Below, one piece after another: positions 56,686 through 64,000 of a DNA stretch of 64,000 bases. The notes below the pieces were generated by a model. That model ran no database searches. It was not told where the DNA came from and worked only from the letters and a program-made list of their open reading frames with translations. Numbering within the stretch: the first letter of the stretch is position 1; each line of letters starts with the position of its first letter. Location of the stretch: positions 1-64,000 of the forward strand of contig JAPOSW010000022.1 in assembly GCA_026709505.1 (NCBI GenBank). Reading direction: 5' to 3'. The DNA comes from Gammaproteobacteria bacterium (GTDB lineage Bacteria; Pseudomonadota; Gammaproteobacteria; Arenicellales; Poriferihabitantaceae). The translations under genes were made by a program, and so were the position numbers.

Positions 56686-56988
56686 TTATTGATCTTTCCC
56701 GCCAGTTGCGGAAGTCGAACTGGTATTTTCCAGCAGGAGTTGAAGCAGATACTTATTGTTCTCCAGCAAAACAGTGTTGGGAAAGCTTGTAGTGGGCTGC
56801 TAGCGTAGTACAGATAACATCACGACCTCTGTGAAGCTTTCCTGATGGGTATCGGCTGGAACCTGCTTCATGTCCATGAGGTCGATGATCTTCCAGTCCA
56901 ATCTTCGAAGCTGGTTGACTAGCGGCTTCTCGACATGATTGCTCTCGTCTAGCTTGATGTGCTTCGGTGTTTTACTTGGGAAACTCAT
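56686..56988 (-). pseudogene. hsdR: hsdR N-terminal relic (type I restriction enzyme)
   Basis: The frame from ATG 56988 reads HIKLDESNHVEKPLVNQL, then LDWKIIDLMDMKQVPADTH and ESFTEVVML, an HsdR N-terminus. A TAG stop at 56800 follows VLR. The same frame then resumes with TSFPNTVLLENNKYLLQLLL and ENTSS, typical of HsdR further on, but only a few codons after the first block, so there is an in-frame deletion too, and it ends at TAA 56686. The remaining ~900 residues are gone. Confidence 0.75.
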
Positions 56989-57221
56989 TCTTGAACTTCT
57001 CCATTGGGGTTTTTGCTATCAATACCGACAACCAATAATGGAAGAATGAAGTCCGAAATCTGGAACAGTATCGAACCAGAGAGCCGAGATATATCTGCAC
57101 TGGCGGAAGAGTGCCGGCATGGGAAGAGCATACATCGCTTCTCGAGGCTCAAGACTCGCACTCTATGATTGACCAGACTTGACGATAGCTTGCTCCACGC
57201 TTGCCCATCGCATTCTCCCAC
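56985..57221 (-). CDS. Small ORF between the helicase and hsdR relic
   Basis: A frame of 78 codons that begins inside the helicase gene and whose stop overlaps the hsdR' ATG (ATGA). The part after the helicase stop reads LSLEKRCMLFPCRHSSASAD, with a hydrophobic stretch ILFQISDFILPLLVVG. It may be a coupled short gene starting from the TTG near 57148, but no known domain is seen. Confidence 0.3.
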   Translation of the reverse strand: MGECDGQAWSKLSSSLVNHRVRVLSLEKRCMLFPCRHSSASADISRLSGSILFQISDFILPLLVVGIDSKNPNGEVQE

Positions 57222-60200
57222 TCGCCAACATCAGCTTCTCTAAGCCGACTGCGAATCTGGTGAAGCGGAGCTTCTGCCTTGATTCCAAGGCTTGCCGCGA
57301 GTGCTGGTGCTGCTGCTCTGGGTACACCAAGCAATCTAAGAGCAATAGCCTCATCACTGTTGACGCCGTAGTAAACACGTGCTGGAAGGTTGCGGATACT
57401 TCTTTGTTCATCGGAAGACATCTCATCGAAAGCATTCCCCAGTGTAAGTGACTGAAGTGCAGAGAGGCCCCATGATGCAGTTTGTGTTAATCTTCCGAAT
57501 ACACTCTGACAACATTTGGTCATTGCATTGACGGAATCCGCTTCAACCTCATTGCTATCCGTCTGACCGGGATGACTAAAGTAATCGCTCGCCATCTCTG
57601 TAAGCGGACGCCCCTGTACCCACGCACAGATAATCCGAGTGAGCTTGTCTCCATCCTGTCTCGTTCCGCCGGTGACATCCTTAAGCGAATCTCGCAGTTC
57701 GGGAACCTGCAGTAGAAGCCCCATCATCCTGCGAAGCTCGTCTCTGCGGCTGGAAAACAATTCAGGCGACCATACGTCGGCAGGTAGATTCTCATGGCTT
57801 AGCCTTGCCAGTGTCGCGTTGACCGACTCCCAAGAGAACCCTGTTGCATCGACGAGACCTAGGGGCTTTCCCTTAATTCTCTCTGCATAGGCATACACGC
57901 CCTGTACCAGACTATCCGCCCATCCCTTGTGGCTCTTGCGCAGCAACTGAAAACCAAGGGTGCCTCGGAGAACTTGTTCGACCTGTGCTGCAAACTGCTC
58001 ATGATTTCCGATCTGATGATACGTGTGAGCCAGATATTGGACAAATGCGGACCAACCCGGGTGATGCGACAGGGATTCCAGACGCAGTTGGGGTCCGGCT
58101 TCCATTGCTGTCTGTACCATGTTGATGAGCGTCGAGTTGAGTTCACCCACTGAAGTATCTATGAATTCCTCCAGCACTTGCTGTCTGACATCATTATGTG
58201 TAGCAAGTGCCACAACTCCAATATCTCCTTGATCAACGCGACCTGCTCGTCCTGCAATGTTCCAGAAGTCCTCGGGAGGCATGTTTCTTCGGTATGGCCA
58301 CTTTGAGGACCGATATTGATGACTGGCAAACACAACACCGGACACTGGAAAATTTACTCCTTGAGCAATGGTCGTCGTTGCAACCAAGATCCCCAATCGG
58401 CCACTCTCGGTCAGCCATTCCACGAGAGTATGTGTGTCCTCAGACATGCCTGCATGGTGAACACCAACACCATATTCAAGCAATCTTGCTAACGGAAAAT
58501 CCTGTCCCATTTCGTCAATTAAGAACTGTTGTACATGTTTCAGTTCTCCACCCTCCAGTGTGCGTCTGTTCTCTTCGGTTTTGAACTCGTTGGCGATCCT
58601 CCATGTTGCCAGCGGTGTGTCAGCGAGCACAATGACTGTTCCGCGCTTGTGAAGAACTTGTGCGGTTGTTGCTGCGATTCTGCCCAGCGAGTGCTTTACT
58701 GCAGACCAAGCAAAGCCGAGAGGACGCGGCTTTCCGATAACAATCTGTTCTGGGATGTCGAGAGTGTTGCGCGTTGTATGTCGAGTGTGCAAGGACAAGC
58801 TGAACTCACCTCTACGATCACCTTGGTTCGCACGAGCAATCGCCACCACGCGGTCGTTTGGAGTCCAATCGACACCTAAGTCAATACTCTTGTTGCTTTC
58901 TGGAGACAGCCAGCGAGCAATCTCCGCACCATTTCTGATAAAAGGCGTCAGCAATAGGAACTGTGCGTATCGACACTCGCGATTGATGGTTGCAAGCAGT
59001 AGTTCAAGCCTAATTCCGCGGCTCTCAGAGGCTAGCCCATGCGCTTCGTCCACAACGATCAGCGTGAGCGGGCGACCAATTTCACTCTCCCATCCGCCGC
59101 GCAACATGAGATCAAGTTTCTCAGGGGTGGTCACGAGGATTCGGAATTGCCGAGACTGATCGGCCTCGGTCAGCATGCCCGCTTCGAGGCCATCCACTTC
59201 CAGTGCCGGACTCACTTTCTCTACTGCGATTTTAAGGCGGGAAAAATCTTGGCGGAGGCGTGTGGTGAGCTGATTCACGAGCGCTCGTGTAGGGGCCAGA
59301 TAGGCAACCCACCCGTTCTCCTGATCAAACTGGTTCAGTGCTTGGAGTATCCGGAACTCGGCGATGAAGGTCTTGCCACTCGAAGTCGGCAGGTTCACTA
59401 CGACCGATCGGTGCCCCGAACCGAGCAGGCCTTCTTCCCTGAGGGTTCGTCTCTGGGGTGGAAGCATCTCGAAAATCGGGTGCTCTCGGTTGCGGGCTGT
59501 TAGCGACTGGACAAATTGGGTAACTCTACTGTTTACTGCACGCGTTACCGTCCAGATGCTGTTATCCACCATCATGTGCGCTGCTGGAGCAAGAATTCTC
59601 GATAACAACTCAAGTTCAATCAGTCGCCCATGTGCCGATGCGACAATAGCTCGGTCAAATTGTGCCTCAAGTTGCTGGTGAATGTCATATCGATCGTCAA
59701 CGGATCCCTGGCCGATGTAGGTACCCAAAATCCCGGCAGATTTCGCGAGATGATACAGGGCCATAAGAGTCCATGCCGGTGCCGTATCCTTGCGGGCCTC
59801 GGCTTCTTTCAGAAATGTCGGCTCGATAGCCCGCTGGGCTTCTCGAATGGCAGCAATTCGCCCTTGAATACTATCGAGATCATCCCAGCCATTTTTTCGC
59901 AATAGATGTAACCATATGTCCAAGACCGATGACCAGACACGAATCCCCCAATCGGCTGAATCAGGTGATAACACTGGAGGTTCGCAATCGTTCAAAATGC
60001 GGCGGAAGTCTGCAGAGTGCTCACCGAGCACTGCAATGCATCCCAATCGTACAAGCCACTGAGCTGCGGCAATTGGTTCCTCCGGCCATGTTATCGTTCT
60101 GGCAATCTGAAAAATCTCCGAAGCGACAACTCGGAGTTCATCTTCACGCTCCTCCTCATCCAGAGCATCGAACAGCTGCAGCTCAAGCGCATTCGCAACG

Positions 60201-60337
60201 AACTGGAGATCTTGATTGTCTGTTGTTTGAGTGGGCGAACCTAGAGCATTGGTAAGCCTGCGTCGACTTACCTCCGTCGATGTCTGGCGAAACCGCTCCT
60301 CGCCAATTGTGGCCCGAAGCCAAGCAACCGCAGTCAT
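57149..60337 (-). CDS. hamB: Ski2-like DEAH helicase, Hachiman HamB/AbpB-like
   Basis: A 1,062-residue superfamily 2 helicase. Walker A is LPTSSGKTFIAEF, the DEAH box is LIVVDEAHGL, and motif VI reads NIAGRAGRVDQ, typical of Ski2-like helicases. N-terminal ~300 residues are helical and not recognised. The preferred start is ATG 60337, because its ATGA overlaps the stop of the preceding ORF and GGAGG lies just before; the frame extends to 60394. Together with the HamA-like gene this fits the two-gene Hachiman/AbpAB anti-phage system, where the helicase senses damaged phage DNA and licenses the nuclease. Exact subtype unproven. Confidence 0.75.
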   Translation of the reverse strand: MTAVAWLRATIGEERFRQTSTEVSRRRLTNALGSPTQTTDNQDLQFVANALELQLFDALDEEEREDELRVVASEIFQIARTITWPEEPIAAAQWLVRLGCIAVLGEHSADFRRILNDCEPPVLSPDSADWGIRVWSSVLDIWLHLLRKNGWDDLDSIQGRIAAIREAQRAIEPTFLKEAEARKDTAPAWTLMALYHLAKSAGILGTYIGQGSVDDRYDIHQQLEAQFDRAIVASAHGRLIELELLSRILAPAAHMMVDNSIWTVTRAVNSRVTQFVQSLTARNREHPIFEMLPPQRRTLREEGLLGSGHRSVVVNLPTSSGKTFIAEFRILQALNQFDQENGWVAYLAPTRALVNQLTTRLRQDFSRLKIAVEKVSPALEVDGLEAGMLTEADQSRQFRILVTTPEKLDLMLRGGWESEIGRPLTLIVVDEAHGLASESRGIRLELLLATINRECRYAQFLLLTPFIRNGAEIARWLSPESNKSIDLGVDWTPNDRVVAIARANQGDRRGEFSLSLHTRHTTRNTLDIPEQIVIGKPRPLGFAWSAVKHSLGRIAATTAQVLHKRGTVIVLADTPLATWRIANEFKTEENRRTLEGGELKHVQQFLIDEMGQDFPLARLLEYGVGVHHAGMSEDTHTLVEWLTESGRLGILVATTTIAQGVNFPVSGVVFASHQYRSSKWPYRRNMPPEDFWNIAGRAGRVDQGDIGVVALATHNDVRQQVLEEFIDTSVGELNSTLINMVQTAMEAGPQLRLESLSHHPGWSAFVQYLAHTYHQIGNHEQFAAQVEQVLRGTLGFQLLRKSHKGWADSLVQGVYAYAERIKGKPLGLVDATGFSWESVNATLARLSHENLPADVWSPELFSSRRDELRRMMGLLLQVPELRDSLKDVTGGTRQDGDKLTRIICAWVQGRPLTEMASDYFSHPGQTDSNEVEADSVNAMTKCCQSVFGRLTQTASWGLSALQSLTLGNAFDEMSSDEQRSIRNLPARVYYGVNSDEAIALRLLGVPRAAAPALAASLGIKAEAPLHQIRSRLREADVGEWENAMGKRGASYRQVWSIIECES

Positions 60338-60660
60338 GATACCTCCATATGAAGCAAGCCCGGCCAGTCCTTGATAGGGATTGGTAGATACCAAGCGGCA
60401 ATTTCGATGCGTGTTGGACTACCGAGATTATCAGCTAGATCCCGGGCCCGAGCAGCTACATCCAGCTCATTGGGGGCAGTATCGCGAAGGAGTATCCCTA
60501 CAAGAAGGATATCCTTCCCAAGAGATTCGACATAGCGATCAATCGCCGCCCTGTAGAGCTCCCGGTGTTTGTCAGAATAGCACCTCGTACGGAGCCATAT
60601 TAGCAACGCATGCTGTATGTCGAGACGAGTAGCTTCGCCCTTAAGCTGCCATGCCAGCAT
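60334..60660 (-). pseudogene. hamA: HamA-like protein, C-terminal part
   Basis: A 108-codon ORF starting with ATG 60660 inside the end of the N-terminal ORF. Its sequence WQLKGEATRLDIQHALLIWL, LGKDILLVGILLRDTAPNEL and a terminal PIPIKDWPGLLHMEV fits the second half of DUF1837 (HamA) proteins. Joined with the upstream part it totals about 260 residues, the usual size, so a frameshift near 60650-60665 most likely split one gene. Its stop is coupled to the helicase start by ATGA. Confidence 0.65.
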
Positions 60661-61120
60661 TCATCACGTTGGGAGGTGTGCTTTTATCAGAGGATGCCTT
60701 CACCTCTCCAAAGAGCAAGAAGACGGAACCGCCCTCCTTGCAGAAGCCTACCAAATCCGCCCCTGGCAAACTAGCCCTTGGCGTACGACGGTCACGTACG
60801 AAATTCCAAGGCCAGCAGATTTCACGCGTCTCGTCATCGGCAAGAATACACTCTGCCAAAGCTTCTCCTACCGCCCACGACTTTTCTCCGGGAACTGCGC
60901 GAAGAAGATTTTCCACGAACTGTGTGGCCATCCCCGTCGTAGCCATGCCACGTAGCTCCGCCGCGAATTGATTTTGAACTTCATCGTCATCCACTCTCGC
61001 CTTCACTCGATCTGTCATGTAGGATTTGAAGCAATCCTCGTTAACAACAACATGGCCGCTCCACCGTGCAGACCCCTCTGATCCCGAGTAGCGTATTTCT
61101 GGTGCAAGTGCGGCAGCCAC
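60641..61120 (-). pseudogene. hamA: HamA-like nuclease, N-terminal part
   Basis: A 159-codon ORF from a GTG start (ribosome site GGAAAGGG nearby). ASLPGADLVGFCKE followed by VFLLFGEVKASSDK supplies the Asp and E-x-K of a PD-(D/E)XK nuclease, as in DUF1837/HamA effectors. It ends KSTPPNVMN, AGMAA, stop; intact family members continue with PP..M, then a gap and a QL block found in the other frame. Probably non-functional as read, unless the split product or a frameshift works. Confidence 0.65.
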
Positions 61121-61150
61121 GACTATGTATCCCTTTCCAAGTCTTCAGAT

Positions 61151-61510
61151 CTATCCAGACTGATAGGTAATATACCGCATTGTTTGAGAAATGCCGTCAC
61201 TACGGCGGCTGCCTGCTAGCAAATCCTGCATGAGGCCGATTTTCAGAACGCGAAGCTTATCGAGTGAAGATTGGGAGGAACTTAGAATATTGGCCATTTT
61301 TCGAATCCCAGAGTTGATTCGAATAAACTCCGAATCATCACCGGACCATGGGATTACAAAGTTACGAACTTGCTGATAATTCATGCCTTCCCGATTGCCG
61401 CCAGCATTCAGTTGCGCAATTTGCCTCTGTCTGATATTGGACTCCAGTACCGCAACAAGGCCAAGGACTCCGATTGTAAAAAATAAAAAGGCAAAAGGCA
61501 TACATATCAA
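61151..61510 (-). pseudogene. hsdS: hsdS C-terminal relic (type I specificity subunit)
   Basis: The last ~95 residues match the HsdS C-terminus: IRQRQIAQLNAGGNREGMNY, QQVRNFVIPW and LRVLKIGLMQDLLAGSRRS. The first ~25 codons of the frame (hydrophobic MICMPFAFLFFTIGVLG) are unrelated, and the target-recognition domains are missing. It ends 31 bases before the HamA-like gene, so the Hachiman-like genes directly follow hsdS in the same direction. Confidence 0.75.
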
Positions 61511-61571
61511 GGTAATCAGAATCTATGCGTCTTCATCTGCTTTCGAGTTGGTTAAAGCTCTGGATAGTGCC

Positions 61572-61679
61572 TCAAGCAAGGAATATCCAATAAACCAGGC
61601 GATCTAGTACCACCAGCCCCACAAGCAACAAAATCAGCCAAAAAACAAACTTGGCTGATTTCTTTACAAATTCATACAT
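61572..61679 (-). CDS. Possible small membrane protein (35 aa)
   Basis: Frame MYEFVKKSAKFVFWLILLLV with the hydrophobic run continuing GLVVLDRLVYWIF gives one clear membrane segment preceded by basic residues. An 11-bp perfect hairpin (61631-61641 with 61651-61661) lies inside it and would instead fit a terminator. The ribosome site is weak. Either a small single-pass peptide or chance. Confidence 0.35.
   Translation of the reverse strand: MYEFVKKSAKFVFWLILLLVGLVVLDRLVYWIFLA
61631..61661. terminator. Perfect 11-bp hairpin, possible bidirectional terminator
   Basis: AAATCAGCCAA and TTGGCTGATTT flank a 9-base loop, with T-rich sequence after the stem on both strands. It lies between the hsdS relic and upstream leftward ORFs. 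It could end transcription either way, but it also overlaps a small open frame. Confidence 0.5.
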
Positions 61680-61942
61680 GAATCAATGCGCTGTATCGTT
61701 TTCTGAATCGATCTCAAGATCCAACCGCACCGGCCCTGCGAGTTTTTTATAAGGCCTTCGCTTAGCCATGCCGACAGCATTTGCATTATCCTGTCTTCGG
61801 GCCCGACTCCTGCCTTAAGCCTTGTGTTTATAGAGTCCGGCAAATCGGATATAAACTCCGTCAGAATCTCGCCCACGTGTTCGGTAGTCAACCCTGCATT
61901 AGCCCGGGTCGTCCAATACAAAAGCATTTTCCATAAAGACAA
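61664..61942 (-). CDS. Unassigned ORF of 92 codons
   Basis: Reads MSLWKMLLYWTTRANAGLTT and later IMQMLSAWLSEGLIKNSQGR. Looks protein-like but I recognise no family; it may be a relic, perhaps linked to the degenerate ORF just upstream. Confidence 0.3.
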   Translation of the reverse strand: MSLWKMLLYWTTRANAGLTTEHVGEILTEFISDLPDSINTRLKAGVGPEDRIMQMLSAWLSEGLIKNSQGRCGWILRSIQKTIQRIDSCMNL

Positions 61943-62213
61943 CTGCCTAGGTATCTTAAACGCGCATAATCCTTAAGTATTTGAGCCAAGTTTTCAACAT
62001 GTCCAGAAATGCATCTCTACTGCGAGCTTTCCAGTTGCAGAATCCAGTTGAGCGCGGCCCTTTGCAGTCGCCTCCGGCATATTGTCTGTTGGGCATCTGC
62101 GACAGCTGCCATGTGGCACCGTTATGACAAGGCAGCACCGAAACGTGCCGGCTCGCATGACTCGCCGGTCTGAGGCTTACCTCGCTAGACATTATATCTT
62201 ATATGCCCAACGC

Positions 62214-62696
62214 TCACCCTTCCTCACCCGCAGACATCTGAGACTGCTCGTAGTTTGCAAGCCCGACCCGATCAATCAGTTCCAGCTGTGTTTCGAGCCA
62301 GTCTATATGCTCTTCCTCAGCTTCCAGGATAGACTCAAACAACTCTCGGGATACGTAATCTCCGACACTTTCAGAATCCTGAATTGCATCCTTCAGGTCA
62401 GGATGAGCCTTCATTTCCATCTTCAGATCACACTCCAGTATTTCCTTGGTATTTTGACCGATCATGAGTTTCCCCAAATCCTGCAGGTTCGGCAACCCTT
62501 CCAGAAACAGTATTCGCTCAATCAGCTGGTCGGCATGCTTCATCTCGTCAATGGATTCATGGTATTCATGCTCGCCCAAAACAACAAGACCCCAGTCCTT
62601 GAGCATTCTGGCATGCAGAAAATACTGGTTGATGGCGGTCAGTTCATTCTTCAGAATCCTGTTCAAGTGCTGGATGACTGTTGCATCTCCTTTCAT
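62214..62696 (-). CDS. bfr: Bacterioferritin
   Basis: A 160-residue iron-storage subunit. All ferroxidase ligands are in place: Glu18, Glu51, His54, Glu94, Glu127 and His130, and heme-ligand Met52 (DEMKHAD) is present. Twenty-four subunits form the shell, with Bfd (56200) as the reductant for release. Transcribed leftward from AT-rich sequence; no strong Fur box is seen immediately upstream. Confidence 0.95.
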   Translation of the reverse strand: MKGDATVIQHLNRILKNELTAINQYFLHARMLKDWGLVVLGEHEYHESIDEMKHADQLIERILFLEGLPNLQDLGKLMIGQNTKEILECDLKMEMKAHPDLKDAIQDSESVGDYVSRELFESILEAEEEHIDWLETQLELIDRVGLANYEQSQMSAGEEG

Positions 62697-62925
62697 GGCA
62701 ATCTCTCTCTTATAAGGGTAAATATGAAAATTCTAGCTCTACTAAAATGCGACTTTATTTCATGGATTCAAGAGTACCAGAGCCAAATGGGGATTACAAT
62801 TGCATTTCAATCGGCCTGTTGGCAACGATCCAGCATTTTACGCATTAGCTAATACAGACTGAATCAGGCTTGTTAATCGCTGACGATCAATAACCATTCC
62901 AGCTACTGGCAATCCAATGTAGGCC
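62697..62925. promoter_or_regulatory. Divergent promoter region, bfr and MttB-family gene
   Basis: About 230 bases with likely promoters for both genes. An in-frame TAG at 62920-62922 just before the ATG fixes the earliest start of the MttB-family gene at 62926. Confidence 0.4.
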
Positions 62926-64000
62926 ATGTCCAATTCCTCCCCACAACCCCGTTCCCGGGCCGGCGGTCGAGCAGCGCGTCGCACCATCCGCTCCCAGATT
63001 GACTTCGACATGCTGCCCGGACTTGTGAACACCCTGCCTCGCTGTGAAATCATGGATGGCTCGCAAGTTGAAAGGATTGATAGCGCATCAATGGACATTC
63101 TGGAAAATATCGGGGTAATTTTCCGGGACCCGATCGCCCTGCAAGACTGGAAACGGGTTGGCGCAAAAATACGAGACAACCGGGTCTATCTTGATCGGGG
63201 CCTAGTCCGGGAATTGATCACGACCATTCCCGGGCAATTCACCTATCATGCCCGTAATCCAGCCAGAAATGTAAAACTGGGAGGTAAGGACACGGTGTTT
63301 GTTCCAATGGCCGGGGCACCTTATTTGCGGGATCTGGAGGATGTTCGACGCAACCCAGGGATTGCCGATCTCAACATGTTTCATAAACTGTCGCATATGC
63401 TTCCAGCCCTTCACTCCACGAGCCACCATATTGTAGAACCCTGCGATCTTCCGGTCTCGCACCGGCATCTGCACATTACCTATTCCTCCATGAAACATTC
63501 CGACAAGATGTTCATGGGCATGAGCACCTCACCCAGAAACGCCGAAGACGTAGTCGAGATGTGTGCAATCCTGTTTGGGGATGACTACATTGACACGCAT
63601 CCGGTCACCACCGGAAACTGCAATGGCAATTCGCCATTGGTCTGGGACGAGGTCATGCTGGGAGCAATGCGTGCGTTTTGCAAACGCAACCAGCCCGTAC
63701 TCTGCTCACCGTTTGTACTCGGTGGCGCCAATACTCCGGCTTCGGTTGCAGCCTCGGTCGCACAGTTGAATGCCGAGGCGCTCTCCGCCCTTGCCTATAC
63801 ACAGGTTGTCCGGAGGGGTTGTCCGGCAATCTATGGGCACTATCTCTCAACCGTGTCAATGAAGTCCGGAGCACCGATGGCGGGCACACCGGAAATCAGC
63901 ATGATGAATTTCATGATCGGTCAAATGGCAAGGCACTATGGCATCCCGTGGAGAACCTCCTGCACTCTGGGCGGTGCCAAAACCTTCGATGCCCAGGCCG
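62926..64000 (+). CDS. MttB family methyltransferase, second copy (partial at window edge)
   Basis: About 358 residues are visible and the gene runs off the end. SMDILENIGVIFRDPIALQD near residue 55 and VFVPMAGAPYLRDLED, HLHITYSSMKHSDKMF, STVSMKSGAPMAGTPE are MttB-superfamily blocks, the last matching the MKSGSPAFGTPE of the copy at 29082. No in-frame stop in the visible part. Likely a corrinoid-dependent demethylase of a betaine or other methylated amine (inference). Confidence 0.88.
   Translation, partial: MSNSSPQPRSRAGGRAARRTIRSQIDFDMLPGLVNTLPRCEIMDGSQVERIDSASMDILENIGVIFRDPIALQDWKRVGAKIRDNRVYLDRGLVRELITTIPGQFTYHARNPARNVKLGGKDTVFVPMAGAPYLRDLEDVRRNPGIADLNMFHKLSHMLPALHSTSHHIVEPCDLPVSHRHLHITYSSMKHSDKMFMGMSTSPRNAEDVVEMCAILFGDDYIDTHPVTTGNCNGNSPLVWDEVMLGAMRAFCKRNQPVLCSPFVLGGANTPASVAASVAQLNAEALSALAYTQVVRRGCPAIYGHYLSTVSMKSGAPMAGTPEISMMNFMIGQMARHYGIPWRTSCTLGGAKTFDAQA

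Larger units (their letters stand above)
61511..62213. other. Decayed spacer with repeat copy B
   Basis: Holds a 35-codon membrane-like ORF (61572-61679), an unassigned 92-codon ORF (61664-61942, minus) and, at 61990-62192, the second copy of the degenerate repeat seen at 41526-41715. No intact conserved gene is recognised. Confidence 0.45.

Noticed and set aside
1-64000. CRISPR array
   Set aside because: No regularly spaced direct repeats and no cas genes were seen.

Overview
The window reads as a chromosomal piece of a gammaproteobacterium, probably marine and possibly host-associated. The support is gene order: hisBHAF runs into tatABC with the remains of hisI between them, aat-bpt are paired, rpmB-rpmG, uvrC-pgsA and efp are present, and there are TAXI-type TRAP transport, two MttB-family methyltransferases and a dimethylglycine/sarcosine dehydrogenase-like protein. 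Base composition looks moderate (near 50% GC by eye). Decayed genes are numerous: hisI, a CBS-domain fragment, an IS30 transposase, a vapBC-like pair, a DUF1703 ATPase/nuclease, hsdR, hsdS and a split hamA. That suggests relaxed selection, or sequencing errors at some of the frameshifts.

Layout. 0-2 kb: zeta-toxin-like kinase and a ParDE pair. 2.4-9.9 kb: histidine genes, Tat translocase, N-end-rule transferases and tsaD. 9.9-16.2 kb: a decayed spacer, a TAXI-TRAP transporter and an acetolactate-synthase-like TPP enzyme. 16.2-23 kb: rpmGB, a RES-Xre toxin-antitoxin pair, pgsA-uvrC, efp and a PLP decarboxylase. 23-30.6 kb: ferredoxin reductase, CBS relic, PIN/ImmA pair, DUF2188 protein, amidase and MttB-family gene. 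30.6-43 kb is an accessory region: a frameshifted IS30 element, an SDH-family Clp-fold protease with a small ORF, a second IS30 end, three related AAA+ ATPases, a vapBC-like relic, a cupin/FAD-oxidase pair and a secreted protein with a 12-G homopolymer. 43-56.5 kb: a DMGDH/GcvT-like fusion, then an iron region holding FbpABC-type transport, a fatty-acid-hydroxylase-family gene, DUF4856, DUF2325, Fur and Bfd, with Fur-box-like sites. 56.6-61.5 kb: a defence locus in which a Hachiman/AbpAB-like pair lies between remnants of hsdS and hsdR. 62-64 kb: bacterioferritin and the start of a second MttB-family gene.

How they work together. The iron genes form one plausible circuit: Fur senses iron, FbpABC imports it, Bfr stores it and Bfd helps release it. 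MttB-family proteins, the DMGDH-like protein, the FAD oxidase and the amidase fit use of methylated amines or betaines, though substrates are inferred. The most interesting parts are the Hachiman-like genes inside a broken type I restriction operon, the SDH-protease cassette between two IS30 ends, and the three-copy AAA+ family. All calls come from reading the sequence; no database search was run.
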